A stretch of 64,000 nt of DNA from Candidatus Melainabacteria bacterium (GCA_003258735.1 QHME01000007.1:20313-84312), one strand, 5' to 3'; positions 51,202-60,335 are shown, counted from the stretch's first letter. Translations and numbers: made by a program. Notes: generated from the sequence alone by a model not told the origin.

Positions 51202-52267
51202 GATACCTCTTTGCCACATCTTCAATATCTTGCGGTTTGACATACAAGTCCTTTGCAAGTTGTCCAAGTTCGTCTGTCAATTCAATTTTCTTGAGCCATT
51301 TTGACGGAATTTCTTCAATGCCCAAATGCGCACCTAATATATTGCCTAAAATCGCACCTGTGGAATCACTATCACCATTGTGATTTACTGCCATTTTTAC
51401 AGCTTTTGCAAAGTCTTTAGGCTCTTTTAGCGCACAATATGTAGATATTGCAATCGCTTCATCTCCAACCCAACCTTCGCCAAGTTCTTTTATCGCATCA
51501 GATGGATTGATATCTGATTTTGCAAGTTGTTGAGCTTTTTTCATCAACGCAGTTACTGGTTCGTGATTGTCATATTTTTGCAAAGTTTTAAGCGTTTCAT
51601 TTACTGCTTGATTTACATCTTTTCCGTTTATAATATGTGCAATCATTTCACTTAACACCCCAGCAGGGAGATATCCACGCGGATGACTGTGGGTTAATGC
51701 GGCACATTCTGCACCTACCCTGAACGCTAATTCAGGATTATCTTTGTACATAAGCCCAGCAGGTGCAACCCTCATAACACCACCACAACCTGCGCTGTTA
51801 TTGATTGCCTTTTCTATACTTCCCGGATTATTTCCGCTTATTGCGGAGATACAAGTGTTTCCAGGTGCTCTTCTTGCATACAAATCTTTTATCTCTGCAA
51901 TCCAACCTTTACCTTTTTGTTGGATGTCACTAAATTGTGTTTTTAACCATAGTTTATATGAATCAAAAACTGTATTCATATCCGGCATCTTCTCAAGATT
52001 AAGACTTTTGCGCGCCGCTTTTATCAACCCATCTGCCGTAAACATAGTCATTTGAGTGTCATCTGTTATTTCTGCTTGTCCCCTAGAATTTATGACAAGG
52101 TCTTGAATACCATCTTTGCCGAACCTGCTTTTGATAGAATCTAAATGATGAAATTCAATAGGCCATCCCATTGCATCTCCGATTGCACCACCTTTTAAAC
52201 AAGCTTTATAATTGCTAAGGCTGCATCGCCCTTGAAAACTTACGTTATTTGCAGAATTTATGTTCAT
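51194..52267 (-). CDS. ADP-ribosylglycohydrolase (DraG/ARH family)
   Basis: The 357-residue protein shows the ARH metal-site motifs: G-A-I-G-D-A-M-G-W-P near residue 30, I-T-D-D-T-Q-M-T near 67, N-S-A-G-C-G-G-V-M-R-V-A-P, and N-H-N-G-D-S-D-S-T-G-A-I near 295. It removes ADP-ribose from modified proteins or nucleic acid. Placed tail-to-tail with the giant ART gene operon, it may reverse that modification, as an antidote or a regulator. The N-terminus (N-S-A-N-N-V-S-F-Q-G) precedes the domain and lacks a signal peptide. Confidence 0.92.
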   Translation of the reverse strand: MNINSANNVSFQGRCSLSNYKACLKGGAIGDAMGWPIEFHHLDSIKSRFGKDGIQDLVINSRGQAEITDDTQMTMFTADGLIKAARKSLNLEKMPDMNTVFDSYKLWLKTQFSDIQQKGKGWIAEIKDLYARRAPGNTCISAISGNNPGSIEKAINNSAGCGGVMRVAPAGLMYKDNPELAFRVGAECAALTHSHPRGYLPAGVLSEMIAHIINGKDVNQAVNETLKTLQKYDNHEPVTALMKKAQQLAKSDINPSDAIKELGEGWVGDEAIAISTYCALKEPKDFAKAVKMAVNHNGDSDSTGAILGNILGAHLGIEEIPSKWLKKIELTDELGQLAKDLYVKPQDIEDVAKRYPI

Positions 52268-52356
52268 AGTAACTCCTAATTTTTCACTTGCATAATCATA
52301 AAATGCACTAAAAATATTAATTGCGCATAGTGTAAACTATTGTAAAGTCCAAAATT

Positions 52357-52692
52357 TTATTCGCTTAAATTGACCCATTTTTTTGCATCAAAACGAAGGT
52401 CAGTCAATTTCATATTCAGTGATTCCACGTATGGTTTAAATTTTACAAGCAATTGAGTTTTTCTAAGCATCAATTCTTGCGCAACAATTGGGGTTTCGCA
52501 AGCAATAACCATTATTGAACCTTTAATCATTGAATATGGTTTTGAGTGAGCTGCAAATTTTTCACCTGCAACTTTGCTCCAAAATTTGCATAAATTTGCA
52601 CGAGTCAAAGCTTTTCTTATCGCAGCATTTTTCATTAAATCCGCTATGATATCGTCTATATTTTTAAATCTGGTGTATAGAATTTTCTTCAT
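52357..52692 (-). CDS. DUF721/DciA-like protein
   Basis: The 111-residue protein is a short DUF721 type: W-S-K-V-A-G-E-K-F-A-A-H-S-K-P followed by I-V-A-Q-E-L-M-L-R-K-T-Q-L-L. DciA relatives load or assist the replicative helicase in bacteria without DnaC. The ATG at 52692 is used; a TTG at 52707 is possible. It is divergent from nrnA with only 37 bases between. Confidence 0.7.
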   Translation of the reverse strand: MKKILYTRFKNIDDIIADLMKNAAIRKALTRANLCKFWSKVAGEKFAAHSKPYSMIKGSIMVIACETPIVAQELMLRKTQLLVKFKPYVESLNMKLTDLRFDAKKWVNLSE

Positions 52693-52729
52693 ATTTGGTA
52701 TCTGCAATTTTTTGTGCTAAAGTTTTGGT

Positions 52730-53695
52730 ATGACCATTGAACAATTAGATATTAGCATAAAAAATTCTAAAAATATATTGCTTGTATCCCACATAAATCC
52801 TGATGGAGACACTCTAGGGTCTATGTGCGGATTATACTCCTTAATCAAGGATAATTACAAAAAAAAATGTGATATGGCTGCTGTTTCTGATGTGCCTACA
52901 ACTTATAATTTTTTACCAAATATAGATAAAGTTAAGCATATCTCTAAATTTGACCTGTCGCGCGAATATGATTTAGTTATTAATCTTGATGTTGCAGCTC
53001 TTGACCGCTGCGGAGACTCGCAAGATTTGTTCAACAGAGCAAAACACACAATAAATATTGACCATCACGAAACAAACAATAATTATGGTGAAATAAATAT
53101 TGTTGAACCATTTGCATCTGCTACAGCTGAAACCCTTGTAGGTTTGGCAATAAATTCTGATTGGAATATTTCAAGAGATACTGCAATTTGCCTATACACA
53201 GGAATCGTAACTGATACAGGTTGTTTTAAATTTTCAAACACTACACAAAGAACTATGGAATTTGCAGGAAAAATGATTTCTTTGGGCGTTAATCCTTCTG
53301 AAATTTATCAAAAATGCTATGAATCAAATTCAAAAAATATGGTCCTATTCCAAAGTTATTGTATAAATAAAGCCAAATTTTCAGAAGATGACAAAATCGC
53401 TTATACTATAGTTTATAAAAAGGATTTGGAAAAATTTCACAACAACGGTGAAGATTTTACAGATGGACTTACCGAAAAATTGAGAGCAATTGTATCCACA
53501 GAAGTTGCATTTGTTGTAAAAGAATTAAACTCATCAACTTCAAAGGTATCAATGCGCAGTAAGTCAAAAGATATTGCCAAAGTTTGTTCTGCTTTTGGAG
53601 GAGGAGGACACAAGTTGGCAGCAGGTGCGGTTATTAAAGCAGCTCCAGAACATGCGGTGGAGTTGCTATTGAAAGAAATAAAAAATAGCAAATAA
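52730..53695 (+). CDS. nrnA: Bifunctional oligoribonuclease/PAP phosphatase NrnA (DHH family)
   Basis: The 321-residue DHH-DHHA1 phosphoesterase degrades nanoRNA and dephosphorylates pAp. Visible motifs: S-H-I-N-P-D-G-D-T-L-G-S, N-L-D-V-A-A-L-D-R, N-I-D-H-H-E-T-N, and G-G-G-G-H-K-L-A-A-G-A at the DHHA1 end. A weak extended -10 (TGCTAAAGT) lies six bases before the ATG, with no Shine-Dalgarno. The YihY gene follows after three bases. Confidence 0.92.
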   Translation: MTIEQLDISIKNSKNILLVSHINPDGDTLGSMCGLYSLIKDNYKKKCDMAAVSDVPTTYNFLPNIDKVKHISKFDLSREYDLVINLDVAALDRCGDSQDLFNRAKHTINIDHHETNNNYGEINIVEPFASATAETLVGLAINSDWNISRDTAICLYTGIVTDTGCFKFSNTTQRTMEFAGKMISLGVNPSEIYQKCYESNSKNMVLFQSYCINKAKFSEDDKIAYTIVYKKDLEKFHNNGEDFTDGLTEKLRAIVSTEVAFVVKELNSSTSKVSMRSKSKDIAKVCSAFGGGGHKLAAGAVIKAAPEHAVELLLKEIKNSK

Positions 53696-53698
53696 AGT

Positions 53699-54619
53699 AT
53701 GATTAAAAAATTAATGAAAAATAAGTGTATCCGAACACTTGTAAAATTAATAAAATCTATAATAAAAAATGACTTTTACGGAATGGCGGCCGAGATGGGC
53801 TTTATGCTTGTTGTTGGAATCTTCCCTTTTATGTTGTTTTTGATGGCAGTATTTGGATGGCTGGGTACAAAATCTTATCTTGACTCTATTTTGAGAGTTT
53901 TATCTACAATTATGCCAACACAAGCAATGAATTTGCTTAAATCCGTACTTGAAGAAACTATGATATTTAACCATGGAACATTGCTTGCCGTTATTGGTAT
54001 AATTACGACAATTGTACTATCAACCAATGGTGTTGCTGTTGTTTTAAAAGGGTTAAATAGAGCCTATAAAGTAGAAGAAACAAGGAACTTTGTTTACACC
54101 AGAATACTTTCATTTTTGATGGTTTTTGTAAACGTACTTGTTATGTTTTTAACCATAAACATTATCATCTTTGGTAAAGTCATAATTATGTTTATGGTAA
54201 CTCATTTTGGAATGTCAAAAACTCTTGCCGTAACTATTTTAACATTACGTTGGCCTGTTGCATTTTTGGCATTGTACTTAATGGCATTTTTAAGCTACTA
54301 TATATTGCCTGATTTACGTGGAAATGAAACATTCAAAAGAAAAAGTGCACTTCCGGGAACAATGTTTTTTACAACATTTTGGTTAGTCGGTTCATGGGGA
54401 TTTTCAATCTATGTAAACAATTTGAGCACCTATAACCTTGTATATGGTACAATCGGTGCGTTTTTTATACTAATGATTTGGTTATACTACACATCAATTC
54501 TATTGCTAATTGGTGGTGAAATTAATTCACAAGTTTACAACAAACTGTCTCATCAATCGCAAGAACTTCATGCAGAAATCGCAGAACTAAGGGCGGAGAA
54601 TAGAAAAAGGGCTAGATGA
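53699..54619 (+). CDS. YihY/BrkB-family inner-membrane protein
   Basis: The 306-residue integral membrane protein has about six spans. The start G-M-A-A-E-M-G-F-M-L-V-V-G-I-F-P-F and the region G-A-F-F-I-L-M-I-W-L-Y-Y-T-S-I-L-L-L-I-G-G-E are family-typical. It was once mistaken for RNase BN; its role is unknown. A coiled-coil-like basic tail ends it. It ends in TGA, showing TGA is a normal stop here. Cotranscribed with nrnA. Confidence 0.9.
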   Translation: MIKKLMKNKCIRTLVKLIKSIIKNDFYGMAAEMGFMLVVGIFPFMLFLMAVFGWLGTKSYLDSILRVLSTIMPTQAMNLLKSVLEETMIFNHGTLLAVIGIITTIVLSTNGVAVVLKGLNRAYKVEETRNFVYTRILSFLMVFVNVLVMFLTINIIIFGKVIIMFMVTHFGMSKTLAVTILTLRWPVAFLALYLMAFLSYYILPDLRGNETFKRKSALPGTMFFTTFWLVGSWGFSIYVNNLSTYNLVYGTIGAFFILMIWLYYTSILLLIGGEINSQVYNKLSHQSQELHAEIAELRAENRKRAR

Positions 54620-54634
54620 AAATGCCATAAAATG

Positions 54635-54702
54635 TGTCACGCAATCGCATAAAACATGCCTTCACATTGTTTCGCACTCTACTCGTGCTGTTCAGGGTGA
54701 CA
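54635..54702. repeat. Dispersed repeat, family D, copy 2 (inverted)
   Basis: Runs from TGTCACGCAATCGCATAAAAC to GCTGTTCAGGGTGACA, the reverse complement of the copy at 21263-21328 with some mismatches. Confidence 0.6.
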
Positions 54703-54717
54703 GGATTATAATACAGA

Positions 54718-54888
54718 CTAAGCCAACAAAGCTTCAACGATTTTAGCGTTAGTATCAGCTCTTCTGATGTTCAATAAATATTTTTCAACTTCATTAGCGA
54801 TTTCTTGTTCTGATACTGTGTTATATTTTACTTCGTCTAATGAATCTACATAAGCTTTTACTGTAACCATTTCATATTCGTTTCTCAT
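54718..54888 (-). CDS. Hypothetical 56-residue protein
   Basis: Short frame with AAGGGG about seven bases before the ATG. The product is acidic and helical: Y-E-M-V-T-V-K-A-Y-V-D-S-L-D-E-V, then V-S-E-Q-E-I-A-N-E-V-E-K-Y-L-L-N-I-R-R. No family is recognised. Codon use resembles neighbours and the frame fills the gap between YihY and cysK, so it is probably real. Confidence 0.65.
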   Translation of the reverse strand: MRNEYEMVTVKAYVDSLDEVKYNTVSEQEIANEVEKYLLNIRRADTNAKIVEALLA

Positions 54889-55129
54889 AATCTTTTCCCC
54901 TTAAATTTTTTCTTCTCTTAATTTCCCTTACATTTATATAAAGTATTTTTAGATTTAAAAATTGCTTATTTTTTATCTATTTTGTATATATTCTGTTACA
55001 TTTTGCAATAATTGTTTGTCGGCATAGCAATGCCAACCTACAAAAAAGAAAATACAAAATATGGAAATAGGTTCATTACACAACTTTTAGTGCAATGTCA
55101 AACTAATTTTGGAATATTTTCACGACTAC

Positions 55130-55158
55130 TTGTTAAACTATAGATTTTTATGTATAAT
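55130..55158 (+). promoter_or_regulatory. Sigma-70 promoter of cysK
   Basis: TTGTTA (55130-55135), 17-base spacer, TATAAT (55153-55158); the ATG is at 55194 with GGTGG between. The rest of 54889-55129 shows no gene, only a fragment (GGCATAGCAATGCC) resembling dispersed repeats. Confidence 0.75.
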
Positions 55159-55193
55159 CTTGGTGTTTTTAGCATAAAAAAAGGTGGTTATTT

Positions 55194-56108
55194 ATGAATA
55201 TAGCAAAAGATTTGACACAACTTGTCGGAAAGACTCCAATTGTTAGAATCAATAGACTAAACTCAGGAAATGGAACTATTCTTGCAAAACTTGAATATTT
55301 CAACCCTGCAAACTCCGTTAAAGACAGAGCAGCATTGCAAATGATTGTTGATGCTGAAAACGAAGGTAAAATCACACCAACTACAACAATAATTGAACCA
55401 ACCAGCGGAAACACCGGTATTGGACTTGCAATGATTTGCGCTGTTCGCGGTTACAAAATAATTTTAACAATGCCTGAATCAATGAGTATCGAACGTAGAA
55501 TGTTGTTAAAAGCTTATGGTGCAGAACTTGTCCTAACACCAGCCTCTGAAGGAATGAAGGGAGCTGTAAATAAAGCAATGGAACTACATGAACAAAATCC
55601 TGATTCATTCATTCCTTCTCAATTTGACAATCCATCTAATCCAAAAGCTCACAGATTAACAACGGCTGAAGAAATTTGGAATGACACAGAAGGCAATATT
55701 GATATAGTTGTTGCAGGTGTTGGCACAGGCGGAACAATATCAGGAATTGCAAAATGCCTAAAAACAAAGAATCCGAATATTAAAGCTGTCGCAGTCGAGC
55801 CATTTGACTCTCAGGTTTTGGCAGGCGGACAAGCCGGACCACACAAAATTCAAGGTATTGGAGCTAACTTTATTCCTGAAAACTTCAAAGCATCTTTGAT
55901 TGATGAAATCATTCCTGTAAAAAACGAAGATGCTATAGAAACAGCTAAACTTCTTCCTCAAAAAGAAGGTATTTTAGCAGGCATTTCAGGGGGAGCTAAT
56001 ATGTGGGCAGCCATTGAATTATCAAAACGTCCTGAAAACAAGGGGAAAACAATTGTTACTATCATTCCTGATTGTGGCGACCACTATTTGAGCTGTGGTA
56101 TATTTTAG
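55194..56108 (+). CDS. cysK: Cysteine synthase A
   Basis: PLP enzyme making cysteine from O-acetylserine and sulphide. The 304-residue length is normal. Motifs: N-S-V-K-D-R-A-A with the PLP lysine, P-T-S-G-N-T-G-I-G-L, G-V-G-T-G-G-T-I-S-G-I, and G-I-S-G-G-A-N. The end S-C-G-I-F differs from the classic peptide that docks to serine acetyltransferase (usually ending in Ile on the partner). No cysE in the window. Own promoter and terminator. Confidence 0.95.
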   Translation: MNIAKDLTQLVGKTPIVRINRLNSGNGTILAKLEYFNPANSVKDRAALQMIVDAENEGKITPTTTIIEPTSGNTGIGLAMICAVRGYKIILTMPESMSIERRMLLKAYGAELVLTPASEGMKGAVNKAMELHEQNPDSFIPSQFDNPSNPKAHRLTTAEEIWNDTEGNIDIVVAGVGTGGTISGIAKCLKTKNPNIKAVAVEPFDSQVLAGGQAGPHKIQGIGANFIPENFKASLIDEIIPVKNEDAIETAKLLPQKEGILAGISGGANMWAAIELSKRPENKGKTIVTIIPDCGDHYLSCGIF

Positions 56109-56142
56109 ATAATTTACGTACGTATATTAGATTTCACAAATA

Positions 56143-56172
56143 AAGAGGTCGGAAACACAATTCCGACCTCTT
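56143..56172. terminator. Bidirectional terminator between cysK and the convergent small gene
   Basis: Perfect 12-bp stem AAGAGGTCGGAA / TTCCGACCTCTT with a six-base loop; T run short on both sides. Confidence 0.7.
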
Positions 56173-56192
56173 ACTATATTTGAAAAATTTAA

Positions 56193-56447
56193 CTAAACTT
56201 CAACAAATAATCTTCTACCAACAATATTTTGTTTACCGTTATAATAACCAGCAAAATATCCGCCTTTGACTGGTTTATTTTGAGCATAATACTGATTATA
56301 ACGATTTCCGTTGTAATTAACAAACGGATTATTCCCAAAAGGATTTGTACTACCTGCTGATGGTGTAATCACCGGAGAGGTAACATTAACTCTTGGTGTT
56401 TGTCCTTGTTGCAAAACATTAGATAAAAAATTTACTAAACCTGCCAT
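56193..56447 (-). CDS. Hypothetical 84-residue protein, Asn/Tyr/Gly-rich
   Basis: Low-complexity protein, with N-P-F-G-N-N-P-F-V-N-Y-N-G-N-R-Y-N-Q-Y-Y in the middle. No signal peptide and no domain recognised. AAAGGTATGAG lies just upstream of the ATG. Composition suggests a disordered or structural role. Monocistronic. Confidence 0.6.
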   Translation of the reverse strand: MAGLVNFLSNVLQQGQTPRVNVTSPVITPSAGSTNPFGNNPFVNYNGNRYNQYYAQNKPVKGGYFAGYYNGKQNIVGRRLFVEV

Positions 56448-56582
56448 ATTATACTCATACCTTTCTACTATGGTATTGTCTTAATTATATTTTCTCTCTT
56501 GTCATCATTGTAACACAGATTTTTCGAATTTCTTAAAATAACTTAACAAAAATCATCCGTTTTATGTAGTATAATTATATTT

Positions 56583-57824
56583 ATGGAAGAAAAGAAAAAT
56601 ATATTGATTATTGGACACAGCGCAAGCACAAGTGCACTAGCTAACAAATTTTCAAGTTATGAAGAAGTAGGGAAAATATATATTGCATCAGGCAATACTA
56701 TAACTAATGATAAATGGGAAAATGTTGACATCAGAGAGGATGACTTGACAGGTTTGTTAAAATTTGCATTAGAAAATGAAATCAATTTGACCATCCCCAT
56801 TTCAGAACTTTCGCTAAAATCAGACATTGTGAGTTTCTTCCAATCAAACGGTCAATACATTTTTGGACCTGTGGCTAATGCTTGTAATTTTGCAATAAAC
56901 AATGCAACAGGTAAAAAATTATTATATAAAATTCATGCACAAACGTCTAAATTCGGAATTTTTGATAAAATGCAGCAAGCTCAAGATTGGCTAAAAAACG
57001 CCAAATTCCCGGTGACAATAAAAACAAATCAGTACAACGGACTTGGTGACAGACTTGTTTGTCCAACAATATCATTGGCAAATGAATTTTTAGAAAATCT
57101 ATTTATAAAAGGAGAAATAGGTGTATTAACAGAAGAATACACATTTGGGCACAATTTCACAATTTATTTTATCACTGACGGTTATAGCGCAATTCCTATA
57201 ACTTCAGTTGGAAACTACAAATTTGAACAAGATGGCGATGGCGGAATTTTAACCAATGGTGTTGGTTGCTACGCGCCAGATTACAAAATATCTGAAACGA
57301 TTTTATCAAGAGTTTCAAATGTTGTTCGAAATATTTTAACCTCTCTTGAAAAGAAAGGTTTTCCTTATATGGGTATTCTTGGAGTTGATTGTACAATAAC
57401 AGGTGAAGATAAATTTTACATAAATGAATTTAAACCTTTTTTGCAAGATTTTGACACTGCAACAGTTCTTGACCTGATAGATGAAAACTTAGTTAAAGTA
57501 TTTATGGCGTGCATTGATGGATTATTTGCCGATGAATATGAACAAATTTCGACAAACGAACAATCTTCAATTTCAGCCGTTGTTTCAGCTAAAAAAGAAG
57601 GTGTTGAAATAAAAGGTTTTGATATGATTGACAATTTGGATTGTATTGATTTTATCAATGTGAAAAAATCAAGTGAAAAATATTTGACAACAAAAGGACA
57701 AAACTTTGTCATCACAAAATCCGCATCAACACTAAACAGGGCAAAAACATACTTATATGACGACTTATCTGAACTCAATTTTGACGGAATTAAATATAGA
57801 AAAGATATTGCAAAATGTAATTAA
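56583..57824 (+). CDS. PurD-like ATP-grasp protein (phosphoribosylamine-glycine ligase homologue, diverged)
   Basis: The 413-residue protein follows the PurD layout: N-terminal Rossmann start (I-L-I-I-G-H-S-A-S), an ATP-grasp with E-E-Y-T-F-G-H-N-F-T, D-G-D-G-G-I-L-T-N-G-V-G-C-Y-A-P-D (PurD has D-G-D-T-G-P-N-T-G-G-M-G-A-Y-S-P) and Y-I-N-E-F-K-P-F-L-Q-D-F (PurD: E-F-N-x-R-F-G-D-P-E). Several near-invariant residues are replaced, so activity on glycine and phosphoribosylamine is uncertain. No other pur genes are in the window. TATAAT lies seven bases before the ATG with no Shine-Dalgarno. Confidence 0.75.
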   Translation: MEEKKNILIIGHSASTSALANKFSSYEEVGKIYIASGNTITNDKWENVDIREDDLTGLLKFALENEINLTIPISELSLKSDIVSFFQSNGQYIFGPVANACNFAINNATGKKLLYKIHAQTSKFGIFDKMQQAQDWLKNAKFPVTIKTNQYNGLGDRLVCPTISLANEFLENLFIKGEIGVLTEEYTFGHNFTIYFITDGYSAIPITSVGNYKFEQDGDGGILTNGVGCYAPDYKISETILSRVSNVVRNILTSLEKKGFPYMGILGVDCTITGEDKFYINEFKPFLQDFDTATVLDLIDENLVKVFMACIDGLFADEYEQISTNEQSSISAVVSAKKEGVEIKGFDMIDNLDCIDFINVKKSSEKYLTTKGQNFVITKSASTLNRAKTYLYDDLSELNFDGIKYRKDIAKCN

Positions 57825-57872
57825 GTATAAAGCGGATGTTGAAATCCCATAATTTATCATTAGATAAATAGT

Positions 57873-58973
57873 ATGGCGTTTAATAGTGTAAAAAATTATT
57901 ATGAACTTTTAGAAGTTAGTGTAGATTCAACAACTGCGCAAATCAAGTGTGCATACAGAAAACTTGCGCGCAAATATCACCCTGATATAAATAAATCACC
58001 CCAAGCTGTTGAAATGTTTAAACAAGTCACTTGTGCTTACGAAACTCTTTCTAATCCTCAAAAAAGAGAAAAGTACGATATAGTTAATGGAATATTTAAA
58101 ACAACAAAAGCCTCAACATCATCAAAAAAAGCGCAAGAACACTACGAAGAAACAAAAAGGAACTCAAATTTTGAAACCTCAAATCAACAACAAACTAATA
58201 AAACACAAAATAAAACCCACACAAAAATAAACCAAGAATCAAAAAAACAAAAGACTCAAAAAAGAGGCTTTTCTCCGATAAAAGCCATTAAATTGTTTAT
58301 GGCTAAACTCAAAAAAAATAGACGAGCAAAAGAAAACAAGAAACCTCAACGCGGTCAAAATATAACCACTGAAGTAACAATCACGCCGGAAGAGGTAATC
58401 ACCGGCAGTAAGAGGGTTATCAATGTATTAACTACACAAACCTGCCCAAATTGTGGCGGACACAAATTTATCAATGGTGGTAAATGCAGTGAGTGTAGTG
58501 GCAGTGGCGAGGTTTCCAAACGTAAAAAAATTACCGTAACAATCCCAAAAGGAATTAAAGAAGGCGCAAAACTTCGACTAAAAGGAGAAGGCGGAATTGG
58601 CAAAAATGGTGGAGTAAACGGAGATTTATTAATTACCATAAAATTTGAGACCAAAAGCAAAGTTCATTTTGACAAACAAAATATCTATTTCAATATTCCA
58701 ATAACTCCATTTGAGGCAGCTTTGGGTGAAGAAATAAAAGTGCCTGCATTTGATGGTGTAATCAAATTACGTTTGCCCAAAAACACATCTTCCGGTCAAA
58801 AATTTCGCATTGCAGGTCAAGGAATAAAGAAAAATGGAAAAGTCGGAGATTTAATTATAACAGTAAGTATTGAATTTTCTCATGATTTATCGGATGATGA
58901 AATTAAGCTTTATGAGAGGCTAAAAAATTTATCAACAGATGATGTGAGAAAGAATTTTGCCAATGGAAACTAA
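57873..58973 (+). CDS. DnaJ-family co-chaperone with reduced zinc domain
   Basis: The 366-residue protein has an N-terminal J domain with K-Y-H-P-D-I-N, a Gln/Lys/Thr-rich low-complexity linker (~residues 75-165) in place of the Gly/Phe region, then only two CxxC units (C-P-N-C-G-G and C-S-E-C-S-G-S-G) where DnaJ has four, and the two C-terminal beta domains (I-P-K-G-I-K-E-G-A, L-P-K-N-T-S-S-G-Q). It is probably a specialised DnaK partner. No dnaK or grpE nearby. Its end overlaps queE by 11 bases. Confidence 0.85.
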   Translation: MAFNSVKNYYELLEVSVDSTTAQIKCAYRKLARKYHPDINKSPQAVEMFKQVTCAYETLSNPQKREKYDIVNGIFKTTKASTSSKKAQEHYEETKRNSNFETSNQQQTNKTQNKTHTKINQESKKQKTQKRGFSPIKAIKLFMAKLKKNRRAKENKKPQRGQNITTEVTITPEEVITGSKRVINVLTTQTCPNCGGHKFINGGKCSECSGSGEVSKRKKITVTIPKGIKEGAKLRLKGEGGIGKNGGVNGDLLITIKFETKSKVHFDKQNIYFNIPITPFEAALGEEIKVPAFDGVIKLRLPKNTSSGQKFRIAGQGIKKNGKVGDLIITVSIEFSHDLSDDEIKLYERLKNLSTDDVRKNFANGN

Positions 58974-59631
58974 AATTAATGAGATATTTTCTTCAATACA
59001 GGGAGAAGGACCTGTTGTTGGGTATAAACAGTTATTCATTCGCTTTTGCGGTTGTAATTTAAAGTGTAATTATTGTGATACAGAATTTATACAGGGAAAA
59101 AGCTATACCCCACAAGCATTGGCAGAAAAAATAAAACACGATTATGACTTAAGGACATTTCACTCTATTTCTCTAACAGGCGGTGAACCTTTATTATCTG
59201 TTGAATTTTTGAAAGAATTTTTACCACTTATTAAGGGCGAAACTAGAATTTATCTTGAAACCAATGCAACTTTATCTGACAATTTAGAAAAAATCAAGAA
59301 TTATATTGATATAATTTCAGCAGATATCAAACTCGAATCTTCTACAGGCAAAGATACCCTAAAAATACATGATGATTTTTTTGAACACACCAAAGGTATA
59401 GAAACTTTTGCCAAAATTGTTTTTGATAGCACAATAACAAAAGAAGAAATACAAACTTGTGCTCTTATGGGCAAAAAACACTCTATAGAATTGGTTTTAC
59501 AACCCAAAATGATTGGAGATAAAATAAGCGTGGATTCAGATTTTTGCAATATAATATTAGATAAATTCACTACAATTTACCCAAATGTCCGTCTTATTCC
59601 ACAAGTTCATAAGTTTCTAAATGTTAGATAA
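58963..59631 (+). CDS. queE: 7-carboxy-7-deazaguanine synthase
   Basis: Radical SAM enzyme of queuosine (preQ1) synthesis. The 222 residues begin with F-S-S-I-Q-G-E-G-P and the cluster motif C-G-C-N-L-K-C-N-Y-C-D-T, then L-T-G-G-E-P-L. The ATG at 58963 is used. No other queuosine genes are in the window. Confidence 0.93.
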   Translation: METKINEIFSSIQGEGPVVGYKQLFIRFCGCNLKCNYCDTEFIQGKSYTPQALAEKIKHDYDLRTFHSISLTGGEPLLSVEFLKEFLPLIKGETRIYLETNATLSDNLEKIKNYIDIISADIKLESSTGKDTLKIHDDFFEHTKGIETFAKIVFDSTITKEEIQTCALMGKKHSIELVLQPKMIGDKISVDSDFCNIILDKFTTIYPNVRLIPQVHKFLNVR

Positions 59632-59768
59632 AGACTTAGTATTATCATTTTATAAAGTGGCATCATTATAAAGAACAACGAGCCAAATGTGCACCAATAC
59701 CATCATTGCAAAAGGATGGAGTTTATTGTAATATGTAAGGCATAAGACAGAGATAGAAAGGTTAAATT

Positions 59769-60335
59769 ATGGCAATAAGAAAAGTTTTACACTATGGAGA
59801 ACCTTCATTGAGAGAGGTTTCTAAAGAAGTACACAAAGTATCTAAAAAAATTTCAGATTTGGTGAGAGACCTTTTAGATACAATGTATGCCCAAAACGGT
59901 GTAGGACTTGCAGCTCCACAAATTGGTGAAAACGTAAGAGTGTTTGTAATTGATTGTTCAACAAACAACGAACCCCTTAATCCAATTGTTTTTATCAATC
60001 CTAAAATCATTAAAAAAAGTGGAGCAATCAAAAGCAACGAAGGTTGCTTGAGCTTTCCGGAGGCTTATACAGATGTTCGCAGATACAAAAACATTATGGT
60101 AAAAGCACTAAACGAACACGGAAAACCCTTCGTAATAGAAGCTAAAGACGGAACTCTTTTGGCTCGTGCAATTCAACACGAAAATGACCACTTAGATGGA
60201 ATTTTGTTTATAGACCACTGCATCAACAGATTTGAGACAGAAAACATCTTGAAAAAACATAACTTGCCGAATTTAGACCCAGATAAACTTGTAGAAGAAA
60301 AAGAATTAGAGGAAGAATTATCAAAAAATGATTAA
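59769..60335 (+). CDS. def: Peptide deformylase
   Basis: Removes the formyl group from nascent proteins. The 188-residue protein has the three motifs G-V-G-L-A-A-P-Q-I-G, E-G-C-L-S-F-P-E and Q-H-E-N-D-H-L-D-G, with Cys and two His as metal ligands. AAAGG lies before the ATG. The charged tail (E-E-K-E-L-E-E-E-L) is common. It overlaps fmt by eight bases. Confidence 0.96.
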   Translation: MAIRKVLHYGEPSLREVSKEVHKVSKKISDLVRDLLDTMYAQNGVGLAAPQIGENVRVFVIDCSTNNEPLNPIVFINPKIIKKSGAIKSNEGCLSFPEAYTDVRRYKNIMVKALNEHGKPFVIEAKDGTLLARAIQHENDHLDGILFIDHCINRFETENILKKHNLPNLDPDKLVEEKELEEELSKND

